DNA from: Flaviaesturariibacter aridisoli
GTDB taxonomy: Bacteria > Bacteroidota > Bacteroidia > Chitinophagales > Chitinophagaceae
DNA: 64,000 nucleotides
NCBI RefSeq assembly: GCF_004343705.1
Contig: NZ_SKFH01000023.1
Coordinates: 1 to 64,000, forward strand
Reading direction: 5' to 3'
Part shown: positions 17,676 through 27,212 of the stretch, piece by piece
Layout of the letters: the number at the start of each line of letters is the position of its first letter
Numbering within the stretch: the first letter of the stretch is position 1
Made by a program: the position numbers and the translations under genes
Notes under the pieces: generated by a model
What the model saw: only the letters and a program-made list of their open reading frames with translations
Told to the model about the DNA's origin: nothing
Databases searched by the model: none

Positions 17676-18436
17676 GACTGAAGGGATTTAATGATTTGTA
17701 CGAAATCCTGTGCCACAAGCGAGGCGCCGCCGACCAGGCCGCCGTCCACATCGGGCGCTCCGAAAAGCTCGGCCGCATTGCCTGCCTTCACGCTGCCACC
17801 GTAGAGGATGGAGATCTCGTTTGCCGTGTCTTTTCCCCACTTTCCGGCCAGTACGGAACGGATATGAGCGTGCATATCCTGCGCCTGCTGCGCCGATGCC
17901 GTTTTACCGGTCCCGATGGCCCAGATGGGCTCGTAGGCGATGATCACCTGGCGCACCTGCTCGTCGCTGAGGTGGAACAGCGACTCTTCGAGCTGCTGCT
18001 GCACATAGGCATTTTCGCTGCCGCTCTCGCGGATCGCCAGGGCCTCGCCGCAGCAAAACAGGGGCTGGATATTGAATTCGAGGCAACGATCCACCTTTCG
18101 GGCCAGCAGCTCGTTGCTTTCCGCGAAATACTCCCGGCGCTCGCTGTGGCCGATGATGCAATAGCGGATGCCCATCGACTGGAGCATCTCCACCGACACT
18201 TCGCCGGTGTAGGCGCCGTTCACCTGATCGGAGCAGTTCTGGGCGGCGATGGCGTAGCCCGGCGTTTCGTCCACGTCGCTCTTGGCGAGCACGAGGTAGG
18301 GAAAGGGTACCGCGAAAAGCACCAACTGGTCGGGCGCCGGGGCTACTTTTTCCTGCAGCACGGCGTCGAGCAGGCCTTCCGCCTGTTGATAGGTCAGGTT
18401 CATCTTCCAGTTGGCGGCAGCGATCTGTTTGCGCAT
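17672..18436 (-). CDS. tpiA: triosephosphate isomerase
   Basis: 254 residues, the usual length. It has AAANWKMNLT (catalytic Lys), IGHSERREYF (catalytic His), AYEPIWAIGTGKTA (catalytic Glu and loop 6) and the phosphate-binding ILYGGSVKAGNA/DGGLVGGASL. It interconverts DHAP and glyceraldehyde 3-phosphate in glycolysis. A small membrane-protein gene follows and appears coupled to its stop codon. Confidence 0.97.
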   Translation of the reverse strand: MRKQIAAANWKMNLTYQQAEGLLDAVLQEKVAPAPDQLVLFAVPFPYLVLAKSDVDETPGYAIAAQNCSDQVNGAYTGEVSVEMLQSMGIRYCIIGHSERREYFAESNELLARKVDRCLEFNIQPLFCCGEALAIRESGSENAYVQQQLEESLFHLSDEQVRQVIIAYEPIWAIGTGKTASAQQAQDMHAHIRSVLAGKWGKDTANEISILYGGSVKAGNAAELFGAPDVDGGLVGGASLVAQDFVQIIKSLQS

Positions 18437-18444
18437 AAAGATTT

Positions 18445-18470
18445 AATGGGTCTATTGGTTAATTGGTAAT
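18445..18470. repeat. GGTCTATTGGTTAATTGG low-complexity repeat
   Basis: Inverse-orientation relative of the AATAGACCAATA repeats elsewhere in the window, just upstream of the tpiA start. Confidence 0.65.
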
Positions 18471-18548
18471 GGGCCGTTCCGCTGCAAAATACTTTTCCTG
18501 CGCGGCCTTTCCTAAAATTGAATCCGGACAGATTTCTACGTCCAACAA

Positions 18549-19727
18549 TTAGTAGCGGTTATGGACGGTTCGGAGGATCGCGGCTTCCCGGGCGGTCAGC
18601 TCCTGCCCTTTCATCTTTTTCCAATTGGCGATGTGGGCGAGGGCGCGGTCGATATCGTAGCGTTCTACACCGTCGTGGCCCCAGGAAAAAGAGGGCACGT
18701 ATTTCGGCGGCATACCGGCGCCGAACAGGTTGCAGCTGGCGCCGATCATCGTACCTGTATTAATACTGGTGTTGATAGCCGTGCGGCTGTAGTCGCCCAT
18801 GAACATGCCGCACTTGGTGCCGGCCTCGCGGATGCCGTTGGGTGTATACACCCGGATGACCGAGGCGTTGTTCTTTACATTGGAATTGGAAGTGCCCGCT
18901 CCGAGGTTGCACCATTCGCCCAGCACCGAGTCGCCGAGGTAGCCGTCGTGCGCCTTGTTGGAATGACCGAACAACACGCTGTTCTTGATTTCCCCGCCCA
19001 CGGTGCAATACGGACCGATGCTGGTAGCGCCGTAGATGCGGGTGCCCATCTTCACAATGGCACCTTCGCCGATGGCGAGTGGTCCCCGCAGGGTGCTGCC
19101 TTCGAGCACCTGGGCGCCGTTGCCGATGTAGATCGGCCCCTCGGTGGCGTTGAGGATGCAATGATCCACCCGGGCGCCTTTTTCGATAAAGATCCGGGCG
19201 GCATTGATCATGCTCGTGGTGCGCGGCGCGCCCTGGCTTTTGCGCTTCGCCGTCAGCAGGGCATAATCCTGCTCGATGGCCCAGGCGTTGAGGCGGTTGA
19301 TATCCCAGGGATAAATGATCTCCTTGAATTCGGATTGTACCTCCACGGACAGGTCCATCTTGATGCGGTTGGCGTCGAGCACCTGTTTGCGGGATATGCA
19401 GTAGATGAAATTCTCACGTTCCGGGAGGCTGAGAAATTCGCCGGGCCGCAGGGCCTGCACCTGGCGGGCGAGGGCCGCGGTGGGGAGGATGTTGCCGTGT
19501 ATCAGGTAGATGATGTCCTTGCCGATGTGCTCGTCGATCATCAGGGAGCCATCGAGGTCCTTATAGTCGCCTTCCTGCCGGTCAAACGAAGGCCAGCCGA
19601 GGAGGCGCTCCCATTTTTCTCGGATGGTAAGGATGCCCACGCGAAAGTCCTGGATCTGCCGGGTAAGGGTGAACGGGAACAGCTGCTCCGGGCTACAAAA
19701 CTCTTCCGTGAATACGATCTTTTCCAT
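18549..19727 (-). CDS. GlmU-like sugar nucleotidyltransferase-family protein
   Basis: 392 residues. The C-terminal half is a left-handed beta-helix of hexapeptide repeats (VDHCILNATEGPIYIGNGAQVLEGSTLRGPLAIGEGAIVKMGTRIYGATSIGPYC and on to MIGASCNLFGAG). The N-terminal part (FTEEFCSPEQLFPFTLTRQIQDFRVGILTIREKW) is a diverged nucleotidyltransferase-like domain lacking the GGxGTRL loop. It matches the Bacteroidota 'GlmU family' proteins of unknown substrate. The absence of the loop argues against normal pyrophosphorylase activity. Confidence 0.8.
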   Translation of the reverse strand: MEKIVFTEEFCSPEQLFPFTLTRQIQDFRVGILTIREKWERLLGWPSFDRQEGDYKDLDGSLMIDEHIGKDIIYLIHGNILPTAALARQVQALRPGEFLSLPERENFIYCISRKQVLDANRIKMDLSVEVQSEFKEIIYPWDINRLNAWAIEQDYALLTAKRKSQGAPRTTSMINAARIFIEKGARVDHCILNATEGPIYIGNGAQVLEGSTLRGPLAIGEGAIVKMGTRIYGATSIGPYCTVGGEIKNSVLFGHSNKAHDGYLGDSVLGEWCNLGAGTSNSNVKNNASVIRVYTPNGIREAGTKCGMFMGDYSRTAINTSINTGTMIGASCNLFGAGMPPKYVPSFSWGHDGVERYDIDRALAHIANWKKMKGQELTAREAAILRTVHNRY

Positions 19728-19740
19728 GCAGCAGTAAAAA

Positions 19741-19767
19741 TAAAAAATCCCCTCTTGCGGAGGGGAT
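19741..19767 (-). terminator. rpmE2 terminator
   Basis: 8-base stem (19747-19754 with 19760-19767) and, on the minus strand, a T-rich tract. It lies directly after rpmE2. Confidence 0.85.
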
Positions 19768-19789
19768 GTATTCTTGAGAACCCGTTGGG

Positions 19790-20038
19790 TTACTTCTTGG
19801 CGTATTTCTTCTTGAATTTGTCGATACGGCCGGCGGTGTCCACCAGAACGTTCTTACCGGTGAAGAAGGGGTGCGAGGTATTGGAGATTTCCAGCTTGAT
19901 CAGCGGATACTCGTTGCCATCTTCCCATTGAATTTTTTCTTTGGAACCGGCAGTAGAGCGGCTCAAAAAGCTGTGGCCGTTACTCATATCTTTAAAAACA
20001 ACGTAACGGTAATTTTCCGGATGCAGACCCTTTTTCAT
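19790..20038 (-). CDS. rpmE2: 50S ribosomal protein L31 type B
   Basis: 82 residues, [21 protein letters not shown] at the N-terminus and [28 protein letters not shown] at the end. It lacks the CxxC zinc motifs of type A L31, so it is the zinc-independent type B form. The promoter at 20084-20116 has a good -33/-7 pair, and a terminator follows, so it is monocistronic. Confidence 0.96.
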   Translation of the reverse strand: MKKGLHPENYRYVVFKDMSNGHSFLSRSTAGSKEKIQWEDGNEYPLIKLEISNTSHPFFTGKNVLVDTAGRIDKFKKKYAKK

Positions 20039-20083
20039 GATATCTTTTTTTAGCGGCGGCTGTATTATTTAAAAAGCGACGCG

Positions 20084-20116
20084 CAAAGATAAGTATTTTT
20101 CTGCTTTCGCCCCAAA
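20084..20116 (-). promoter_or_regulatory. promoter of rpmE2
   Basis: On the minus strand, -33 TTTG (20116-20113) and -7 TATCTTTG (20091-20084) are separated by 21 bases, close to the Bacteroidota consensus spacing. Confidence 0.75.
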
Positions 20117-20133
20117 GAAATAGCCTGTTAATT

Positions 20134-20625
20134 TTAGCTGCGCATATTCTCGAACTGGAGCGGAATGTCGAGATTCCACCCTTTCGACGCCTGTATAACC
20201 GATTGAAGGTCATCGATTTTCTTGCCGGTAACCCGCACCAGGTCGTCGTTGATGGAGGCCTGTACCTTGAGTCCGGAATCCTTGATTTGCTTCACGATCT
20301 TTTTGGCGTCTTCCTGCTTCAGTCCGTTCGATACCCCCACTTCCTTCTTCCACACCTTTCCGCTCTGAAACCCTTCTTTCGACGTATCGAAGGCTTCCGG
20401 CGCAATGCCCTGCTTATGGGCGCGGCTGATGAGCACATCGATGAGCTGGGTCATTTGCATCTCCCCTTCCGTTTCGAGGTTGATCTTGTAATCCTTCTTG
20501 TTGAGGTCGATCACCACGTGGGCGTTCTTGAAATCGAAGCGGTTGGTGATCTCCTTGCGGGTCACATTCACGGCGTTGTCGAGCGCCTGGGCATCTACTT
20601 TGGAAACGATATCGAATGAAGGCAT
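20134..20625 (-). CDS. yajQ: YajQ family cyclic-di-GMP/nucleotide-binding protein (UPF0234)
   Basis: 163 residues, the family length. It starts MPSFDIVSKVDAQALDNAVN and contains the paired ferredoxin-like repeats (ITNRFDFKNAHVVIDL, and VRVTGKKIDDLQSVIQ at the end). Family members bind nucleotides and in some species c-di-GMP. A TATCTTTG -7 box is at 20643-20650 on the minus strand. Confidence 0.92.
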   Translation of the reverse strand: MPSFDIVSKVDAQALDNAVNVTRKEITNRFDFKNAHVVIDLNKKDYKINLETEGEMQMTQLIDVLISRAHKQGIAPEAFDTSKEGFQSGKVWKKEVGVSNGLKQEDAKKIVKQIKDSGLKVQASINDDLVRVTGKKIDDLQSVIQASKGWNLDIPLQFENMRS

Positions 20626-20659
20626 CGGGTTATGGTTTCAGACAAAGATAGGCGGTCCC

Positions 20660-20758
20660 AAAAAGTAAGCAAGTCGGAAGTGGGAAGTCGGAAGTCGGAA
20701 GTCGTGAAAGGCAGGGAATGACCCTTCCACTTACTTCCTACTTCCGACTTCCGATTTT
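20660..20758. repeat. inverted GGAAGTCGGAAGT low-complexity repeat
   Basis: Left arm 20662-20705 and right arm 20724-20758 are imperfect reverse complements, each built from the 7-8 base word GGAAGTC. They can form a long hairpin between yajQ and the receptor terminator. Confidence 0.8.
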
Positions 20759-20770
20759 AAAACTTGTACG

Positions 20771-20796
20771 AAAAAGCCCCTCGGGAACGAGGGGCT
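20771..20796 (-). terminator. terminator of the downstream receptor gene
   Basis: A 9-base stem (20775-20783 with 20788-20796) and loop GGAA on the plus strand, followed on the minus strand by TTTTT. Confidence 0.85.
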
Positions 20797-20836
20797 GTCG
20801 TATGCACATGAGAAACTATAGAATGTATTCGATTGG

Positions 20837-23281
20837 TTATTGCTGACCGCCACCGCCTACACGGTTCTGCTCGTCCTGGGCCGAGGAGCTGCGGCGGCGT
20901 TGCTGCGGGGCGCTCTGGCCCTTCGAGAAGCGCCAGCTGAAGCTGAGGCCCACGCGGCGGTTGTCCCACTGGCTTTCGATGCGGGTGTTGATGTTGCCGA
21001 ACCTGGTGCCGCCCTTGAAGCGCTGGATGTAGAAGGGGTCGGAGATGTTCAGCTTGATGGAGCCCATGTTCTTCAGGACCTGCTTGCTCACGCCGAAGGA
21101 AACAACGCCCATCGGGTCGGCTACGATCAGTGCGTCGTCCACGGTACGCGAGCGGTAAAAGCCGCTGACCTCCAGGCCCCAGCCCTTGTTGAGGCGGAAC
21201 TGTTGGCTCGTATTGGCCATGAAGGCGGTGGCTTCGACGCTCAGCGGCTGGTTGTCGATGATGCCGCTGAACTGGTTGTTGTATACGTTGGCGTACACCG
21301 AGGTAAACCAGACCTTGCTCAGTTGCATGTTCCAACTCACGGCCAGGCCGATGTTGCGGCGGGAGGCGATGTTCTCTTTCGTCTGGTAGGTCTTCTTGGC
21401 GGCATCGTCCTGTTTCAGCAGCGTGTTGATGATGTCGGTGGTCTTGCTGTAGTTCAGCACCGTATTCAGCGCGCCCTTGAAGTTGTGACTCAGCTCGATG
21501 TTGTCGGAAAACTGCGGCGTCAGGAAGGGGTTGCCCTGCTGGTACGTATACTGGTCGAGAATACGCTGGAAGGGGTTCAGGTCGCCGTAGCCGGGGCGCT
21601 CGAGGCGGCGGCTGTACGACAGGCCGAAGGTATTTTTCTCGTTGACCTTATAGCTAACGAAAGCGGTCGGGAACAGCTGCACATAGTCGCGGGCGACGCG
21701 CTTGGCCAGTTGAATCGAAGTACCCACAGAATGCGTGTGCTCAAGGCGCAGGCCAGCCTGGTAGCTCCACTTTTTGAGCTGCTGGCTCCAGTTGGCGTAG
21801 GCTGCGTTGATGTTCTCTTCATAAACAAAATGATCGCTGCGGGCGTCTACCGTATCCTTGAACGCGGTGTAATCGTACGAGCGGTAAGGCGCATCGTTGT
21901 CGGTTTTCACGTAGCTGCTCTTGGCACCGGCCTCGATCTTGCCGCTCTTGCCAATGGGTGTGGTGAAGTCGGCCTTGGCGCTGACGATGTCGATGTCCTG
22001 CGGCAGGAGGCCTTTCAGCAGGTAAGGATGACCAATCAGCACTTTGGCGGCCGTGTAGTTCTTATTGTCGGAAACCTGGTCGCTCGACGTGCGGTATTGC
22101 ACATAGTCGGCGTCCATGGTAAACTCAGAGCCCTGCTTCTTCAGCTGGCGGCGGAAGTTGACGTTGGCACCAAAGTTTTTCCAGGTGTCATCGCTCGTCG
22201 ACAGCGCTTCGTTGATGCGGACCACGCCGCCGTTCTCGTCGGTCAGCACCGAGGTTGAGGTCGTGTTGTTTTTGCGGGGGCTGTAGGAGCCGTTCACCAT
22301 AAAGCCGACGGAGGTTTTTTTACTGATGCTGTAATCCAGCCCCACACGCGCATTGAGGTTATTGCTCGTAAAGTGCGGGTTGCTATTGGTTTCCATCGTC
22401 GTATCGATGTTCTTCACCGCGTCGTGAAACTTGCGGTTGATCTTCAGCTCATTGAAGCCTTCCCAATAAGAGGCGCTCAGGCTCGTGAAAAGGTTCACTT
22501 TTCCCTTACGGTAGTTGAGGTTGAAGCTGTTCGGCGACTTCGGGTAGCGGGCCTGGATATACGACAGGTTGATGGACCCGTTGAGGCCTTTCTGCAGGCC
22601 TTTCTTTGTGCGGAGGTTCAGCACGCCCGAATTGCCCGAGGCGTCGTATTTGGCCGAAGGCTGCGTCATGATCTCGATCTGGTCGAGTTGATTCGCCGGC
22701 ATGTTGCGCAGCAGGTTCGTCAGGTCCTGCCCGCTGAGGTAAGTCTGCTTGCCGTCAACGAGCACGATCACGCCGGTCTTGCCCTTCAACGAGATATTGC
22801 CGTCTTGGTCAAGCGTCACACCGGGCGATTTTTCCAGCACATCGAGGGCGCTGTTGCCGGCGTTGGTGGGCGATGCGTCCACGTTCACCACCATCTTGTC
22901 GAGTTTCGCCTCTACGAGGGGTTTGCGCACGGCCACGGTCACGTTGGCCATTTCCTTGCTGCCGCGCTGCAGGGCGATCGCCGGCACATCCAGCACGCCG
23001 CTGGCATCGAAGGGCGCCGAAAAAGAGCGGCCATAGCCCACAGAGGTGACGGAGATGAGGTAGCGTCCTTCTTTGATATCAGTGAATTCGTACTGGCCGC
23101 CGTTGTCGGAAACCGCCAGCTTTGCCAGCGAAGAGTCTTTTGCACGCAGCAGCGAAATCGTAGCAGCGCCGAGCGGCTTGCCCTCCTGGTCTTTGACGGT
23201 TCCGGCGATGCGGGCGCCGCCCTGGGCCTGTGCGCTGGCTACGATCGCGGTAGTGGCCAATAATGTAAACAGTGTTCTCAT
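20837..23281 (-). CDS. outer membrane beta-barrel family protein (TonB-dependent receptor type), paralog 1
   Basis: 814 residues. Signal peptide (TLFTLLATTAIVASAQAQ), then a carboxypeptidase-regulatory-like domain (GTVKDQEGKPLGAATISL, about 25-105), a plug-like domain (LDVLEKSPGVTLDQDGNISLKGKTGVIVLVDGK), and a long C-terminal barrel of the PF14905 type (SYSRRLERPGYGDLNPFQRILDQYTYQQGNPFLTPQFSDNIELSH). The end is low-complexity Q/R (QQRRRSSSAQ). It is about 45% identical by eye to the next gene. There is no SusD partner nearby, which fits the SusD-less branch. The substrate is unknown. Confidence 0.9.
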   Translation of the reverse strand: MRTLFTLLATTAIVASAQAQGGARIAGTVKDQEGKPLGAATISLLRAKDSSLAKLAVSDNGGQYEFTDIKEGRYLISVTSVGYGRSFSAPFDASGVLDVPAIALQRGSKEMANVTVAVRKPLVEAKLDKMVVNVDASPTNAGNSALDVLEKSPGVTLDQDGNISLKGKTGVIVLVDGKQTYLSGQDLTNLLRNMPANQLDQIEIMTQPSAKYDASGNSGVLNLRTKKGLQKGLNGSINLSYIQARYPKSPNSFNLNYRKGKVNLFTSLSASYWEGFNELKINRKFHDAVKNIDTTMETNSNPHFTSNNLNARVGLDYSISKKTSVGFMVNGSYSPRKNNTTSTSVLTDENGGVVRINEALSTSDDTWKNFGANVNFRRQLKKQGSEFTMDADYVQYRTSSDQVSDNKNYTAAKVLIGHPYLLKGLLPQDIDIVSAKADFTTPIGKSGKIEAGAKSSYVKTDNDAPYRSYDYTAFKDTVDARSDHFVYEENINAAYANWSQQLKKWSYQAGLRLEHTHSVGTSIQLAKRVARDYVQLFPTAFVSYKVNEKNTFGLSYSRRLERPGYGDLNPFQRILDQYTYQQGNPFLTPQFSDNIELSHNFKGALNTVLNYSKTTDIINTLLKQDDAAKKTYQTKENIASRRNIGLAVSWNMQLSKVWFTSVYANVYNNQFSGIIDNQPLSVEATAFMANTSQQFRLNKGWGLEVSGFYRSRTVDDALIVADPMGVVSFGVSKQVLKNMGSIKLNISDPFYIQRFKGGTRFGNINTRIESQWDNRRVGLSFSWRFSKGQSAPQQRRRSSSAQDEQNRVGGGGQQ

Positions 23282-23393
23282 GATCGATTGTTTTGGCTGT
23301 GTAAAGATGAACCCAAAGGTCCCCGATCACACAGTGGTTATTGGTTGAATTGTGATAAAGAGGTCTTTAATTGTTTTGAAAGGATACCGTTCA

Positions 23394-25871
23394 TCAATTC
23401 GCACCTTTCACACGATTCGTTTCGTCGGAAGCGGCACCGGCACGGCGGCGCGGCGCGCCCTCTTTGAGCGGCTTTCCGAAGCGCCAGCTGAAGGCTACGG
23501 TAACACTGCGGGTGTCGCGGCGCTGCTGGAAGTGCGCTTCCGTAATCTGGAAGTTGATAGCGCCATCCACCTTGTTGGTGAAGAAGATGTCGCGCAGGTT
23601 GCACTTCAGGCTGCCTTGACCTTTCAGGATCGTCTTGCCGAAGCCGCCCGTCACCTGGCCCAACGGCTTGATCGTGATCTGTCCGTCTACACCACCGCTG
23701 CGGTACCAGCCACCCAGCTCCGCGCTCCAGCCCTTGCCGAGCACGAACTGGTTGTTCACATTCAGCATCACGATCGATGTGGCAGCGTTGAATTCTTCGC
23801 CGTCGCCGTTCATGCGGCCGCTGAACTTCGTGTAGTTGTAGTTGGTGAAAGCGCTCAGGTTCCACCAACTGCGCAACGGCAGTTGCGCGTTAACCGATAC
23901 ACCGGCGTTCTGGCGGCGGCCGAAGTTGCCGTTGCGGATAATCGTGGCAAGACCCAGTGTTCCATTGCTGTTGCGGCCCTGCTCGAAGGTTTCATTCATC
24001 AGGTCGCGGGTATCGCTGTAGCTGAGGGTCGTATTCAGCTTGTTCTTATAAGAGTGGCCCAGCTCGAAGTTGTGCGCAAACTCCGGACGCATAAAAGGAT
24101 TGCCTTGTTGGTACGTATACTTGTCGATAAAGAACAGGAACGGGTTGAGGTCCTGGTAAGAAGGGCGCTCGATGCGGCGGCCGTACGAAAAAGTAAAGGT
24201 GTTCTTAGTATTGGCCGTGTAGCTCACAAACAACGTCGGGAAAAGGCTACCATAATCATTGCGGAAGGACGAGTCGGGGTGGCGTACCGGGTCGGGCGAA
24301 CTGTGCTGGAGGCCGCTATAGCTCGTATGCTCGTAACGCAGGCCCGTTTGCAGGTTCCACTTTTTCCACTGGCGGCTCCAGTTGACATACGCGGCGGCAA
24401 TCCGTTCTTCGTAGCGAAACGCGTTGGTTTTTGCCGTATCCGCCGCCTCCCCTACAGGCGTAACCTGGAAGTAACCCGCGCTGTTTTCAGTGCGCACATA
24501 GCTGCCCTTCAGCCCTGCTTCCAGCTTCGCACCGCTTTTAAGGGGTTGGGCGTAATCGGTCTTGGCCGAGTAGATATCAATGGTCACCGGGAGCTCGGCA
24601 CGCAGCTGCTCACCGGATTGCTTTTGCCAGGAAGGATTATACGCATCGTTGAAAAATTGCTGGCGGGCACCGGTGCGATAGGTAATCAGGTCTATGTCTG
24701 CCGTCAACTCGCGGCCCGTAGAGTCAAATTGGTGGCGGAAGTTCAGGTTCACCGCACCGTTGCGCCAGGTGTTTTTCATCAGGCTTTCGGCAGACACAAT
24801 CGAGTCGGTCACGTTTGCGGCGTTCTTGATGTAGCTGACGCTCGTGCTGCTGCCGTCTTCGGGGTTGCTGCCACCGGAAAAAACGATTCCAAAGGTGCTG
24901 CGCTTGTTGAGGAAGAAGTCCGCGCCCAGCTTTCCGCCCACGTAGTCATTCTGGCTACGCTGGCGGGTTTCCTGCTCAAATAAGGTCTTCAAAATGCCCG
25001 ATTCGCGGAAGTAACGCTGGATGTCGAGGTTCTGGTAGCGCTCGTAGTGGCTGTGATTCAGGTTGGCAAACAGGTTGAGCTTGCCTCGGCGGTAGTTGAG
25101 GCCAGCGCTGTTGTTGGCGCGGTTGCGCATGCCGTGGGTGGCCGACAGCGAGATGTTGCCATTGAAGCCCTTGACGCGGTTCTTTTTCGTGCGTAAGTTG
25201 ATGATCCCCGCGTTGCCGGCGGCGTCGTAGCGGGCCGAAGGCTGGGTCATGAGCTCGATCTGGTCGAGGGCGGTGGCCGGCAGGCTGCGTAGGTAAGCCG
25301 TCAGCTCGGCCCCCGACAGGTACGAAGGGCGGCCGTCAATATATACCTGTATGCCGGCTTTTCCTTTGAGGGAAATATTGCCGTCCTTGTCGAGGCTCAC
25401 GCCCGGCGACTTTTCCAACACTTCCAGCGCGGTGGCGCCGGCATTGGACGGCGAGGCGTCTACGTTCACTACGGTGCGGTCGGCCTTTTGCTCTACTGCC
25501 GGGCGGCGGGAAATCACTGTTATCGCGGCCATGGTTTTGTTCGCGGGGGCCAGTTGCAGCGTGCCCACCGGGAGGCTTTGACCCGGTTGCAACTGCAGGG
25601 GCGCCGACCAGGCGGCGCTGTGACCCACCGCCGACACTTGCACCAGGTACTGGCCCGCCGGCACGGATTCAAAACGGTAGCTGCCATCGGCGCCGGCCAC
25701 GGACAGCTTGACAAGAGCGGAGTCGCTGGCGCGGTGGAGCGTGATGCTCGCAGAACCGAGCGACTTGCGGGCGGCGTCGGTAACAGTTCCGTGAATAGAG
25801 CCCGGGCCGCTTTGGGCAAAGGCGGAAGCGGTAGCAAAGGAGAGGAGTATGGTGGTGTAAAGGGCTTTCAT
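23394..25871 (-). CDS. outer membrane beta-barrel family protein (TonB-dependent receptor type), paralog 2
   Basis: 825 residues with the same order of parts as its neighbour: signal peptide (LLSFATASAFAQ), carboxypeptidase-regulatory-like repeat (GTVTDAARKSLGSASITLHRAS), plug (LEVLEKSPGVSLDKDGNISLKGKAGIQVYIDG) and PF14905 barrel (SYGRRIERPSYQDLNPFLFFIDKYTYQQGNPF). It lies 112 bases upstream of paralog 1 in the same direction, so the pair arose by tandem duplication and may be co-transcribed. TACTATAGTA, a perfect 10-base palindrome, lies at 25930-25939 in the upstream region and could be an operator. Confidence 0.9.
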   Translation of the reverse strand: MKALYTTILLSFATASAFAQSGPGSIHGTVTDAARKSLGSASITLHRASDSALVKLSVAGADGSYRFESVPAGQYLVQVSAVGHSAAWSAPLQLQPGQSLPVGTLQLAPANKTMAAITVISRRPAVEQKADRTVVNVDASPSNAGATALEVLEKSPGVSLDKDGNISLKGKAGIQVYIDGRPSYLSGAELTAYLRSLPATALDQIELMTQPSARYDAAGNAGIINLRTKKNRVKGFNGNISLSATHGMRNRANNSAGLNYRRGKLNLFANLNHSHYERYQNLDIQRYFRESGILKTLFEQETRQRSQNDYVGGKLGADFFLNKRSTFGIVFSGGSNPEDGSSTSVSYIKNAANVTDSIVSAESLMKNTWRNGAVNLNFRHQFDSTGRELTADIDLITYRTGARQQFFNDAYNPSWQKQSGEQLRAELPVTIDIYSAKTDYAQPLKSGAKLEAGLKGSYVRTENSAGYFQVTPVGEAADTAKTNAFRYEERIAAAYVNWSRQWKKWNLQTGLRYEHTSYSGLQHSSPDPVRHPDSSFRNDYGSLFPTLFVSYTANTKNTFTFSYGRRIERPSYQDLNPFLFFIDKYTYQQGNPFMRPEFAHNFELGHSYKNKLNTTLSYSDTRDLMNETFEQGRNSNGTLGLATIIRNGNFGRRQNAGVSVNAQLPLRSWWNLSAFTNYNYTKFSGRMNGDGEEFNAATSIVMLNVNNQFVLGKGWSAELGGWYRSGGVDGQITIKPLGQVTGGFGKTILKGQGSLKCNLRDIFFTNKVDGAINFQITEAHFQQRRDTRSVTVAFSWRFGKPLKEGAPRRRAGAASDETNRVKGAN

Positions 25872-25929
25872 TGTCGAGTTATTTAATACTTGTTGTGAAC
25901 AATTACATGACGAAAGTAGGTACTGTGTA

Positions 25930-25939
25930 TACTATAGTA
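25930..25939. promoter_or_regulatory. palindrome upstream of paralog 2 receptor and ltaE
   Basis: TACTATAGTA is a perfect 10-base palindrome between divergent genes, embedded in GTATACTATAGTAC. A role as an operator is possible but unproven. Confidence 0.3.
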
Positions 25940-26118
25940 CATTGCCTTGTCAGTGAACGGTAATTTTGAGGGGATGAACGGCGTTGGCTGGTGTGTGAAA
26001 TGAGACGCAGGCACAGGCTGCCGGTTACAGTACGGCGACCCTTTCCGGATGGACGGCGCCAGCGCACTATGGCCGGAAGACCCGGTAGCAGCCTTTTTTA
26101 GAATGGCGGCCACGGGTT

Positions 26119-26126
26119 ACATTTGG
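26119..26126 (+). promoter_or_regulatory. -7 box of threonine aldolase gene
   Basis: TACATTTG ends 3 bases before the ATG at 26130, which implies a leaderless or nearly leaderless mRNA if used. Confidence 0.55.
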
Positions 26127-26129
26127 CGA

Positions 26130-27170
26130 ATGACAGTTGATTTCCGGTCCGACACGGTGACCAAACCCTTGCCCGCCATGCTGGCAGCGATGATGCAAGC
26201 ACCGGTCGGCGATGATGTGTACGGCGAAGACCCCTCCGTAAACCGCCTGGAAGCCTTGGGTGCCGAGATTTTCGGGATGGAGGCGGCCCTCTTCTGCCCT
26301 TCCGGCACCATGACCAACCAGATAGCTATTAAGGTGCATACGGTGCCCGGAGACGAGGTGATCTGCGATGGCAGCGCCCACGTATATCAATATGAAGGGG
26401 GCGGGATCGCCTTTAACGCCGGCGCTTCGGTGCGGCTGCTGGCCGGCGACCGGGGCCGCGTCAGTGCCGACCAGGTGGCTGCGGCCATCAACCCCGACGA
26501 CGTACACAAGGCGCGCACAAGCCTCGTTTGCCTCGAGAATACCTCCAACCGCGGCGGAGGCTCCTGCTACCCCATAGAGGAAATGGCCGCGATTCGGGAG
26601 GTCTGCGACCGCCATGGCCTGATGCTGCACCTCGACGGAGCCCGTCTGTACAACGCCATTGTTGCGCGAAACGAAGACCCGAAAGACTACGGCCGCATCT
26701 TTCACAGCGTCTCGCTCTGCCTCAGCAAAAGCCTCGGCGCCCCGGTGGGCTCGCTGCTGTTAGGCCCTGCCGATTTTATCCGTAAGTCGCGCCGCGTGCG
26801 CAAGGTCTTCGGCGGTGGTATGCGGCAGGCTGGCTTCCTCGCTGCCGCGGGCATCTACGCCCTGGAAAACAACGTGTCGCGCCTCGCCGACGATCATGCC
26901 AACGCGTGCCGCATTGCCGAAGCCCTGTCGGGAAGTCCCGTGGTTGAAAGCGTGCTGCCGGTGGAAACGAACATCATCATCTTTAACGTGGCGGCGCCCG
27001 CTTCGGCTGCTGCAATCGTGGCGCAATGGAAAGAGGCAGGCATCCTGGCCTATGCGATCGCACCCATGCAGGTGCGCCTCGTGCTGCACCTCGACATCAC
27101 GCCCGACATGGTGGCGTACACTATTTCCAATATTCAACAGCTGGCCGGGAAAGAACCATCCGCCGCGTAA
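26130..27170 (+). CDS. ltaE: low-specificity L-threonine aldolase
   Basis: 346 residues, fold-type I PLP enzyme cleaving L-threonine (and allo-Thr) to glycine and acetaldehyde. It has [13 protein letters not shown] at the N-terminus, [23 protein letters not shown] and the PLP Lys in [21 protein letters not shown] 26130 is chosen over the longer in-frame opening because the family begins with (I/V)D(F/L)RSDTVT and a -7 box directly precedes it. Confidence 0.93.
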   Translation: MTVDFRSDTVTKPLPAMLAAMMQAPVGDDVYGEDPSVNRLEALGAEIFGMEAALFCPSGTMTNQIAIKVHTVPGDEVICDGSAHVYQYEGGGIAFNAGASVRLLAGDRGRVSADQVAAAINPDDVHKARTSLVCLENTSNRGGGSCYPIEEMAAIREVCDRHGLMLHLDGARLYNAIVARNEDPKDYGRIFHSVSLCLSKSLGAPVGSLLLGPADFIRKSRRVRKVFGGGMRQAGFLAAAGIYALENNVSRLADDHANACRIAEALSGSPVVESVLPVETNIIIFNVAAPASAAAIVAQWKEAGILAYAIAPMQVRLVLHLDITPDMVAYTISNIQQLAGKEPSAA

Positions 27171-27175
27171 CTTCC

Positions 27176-27206
27176 TACTAATAGACGATTAGACCAATAG
27201 ACCATT
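27176..27206. repeat. AATAGACCAATAGACC low-complexity repeat
   Basis: CTACTAATAGACGATTAGACC-type run between the ltaE stop and the pgi start, matching the family at 9842, 18445 and 56281-56415. Confidence 0.7.
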
Positions 27207-27212
27207 CACACT

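Noticed and set aside
17152-17778. 208-codon minus-strand frame across the tpiA end and the small membrane gene
   Set aside because: Its sequence is Pro/Gly/Arg-rich and appears to be a shifted reading of the better-supported gene at 17256-17675.
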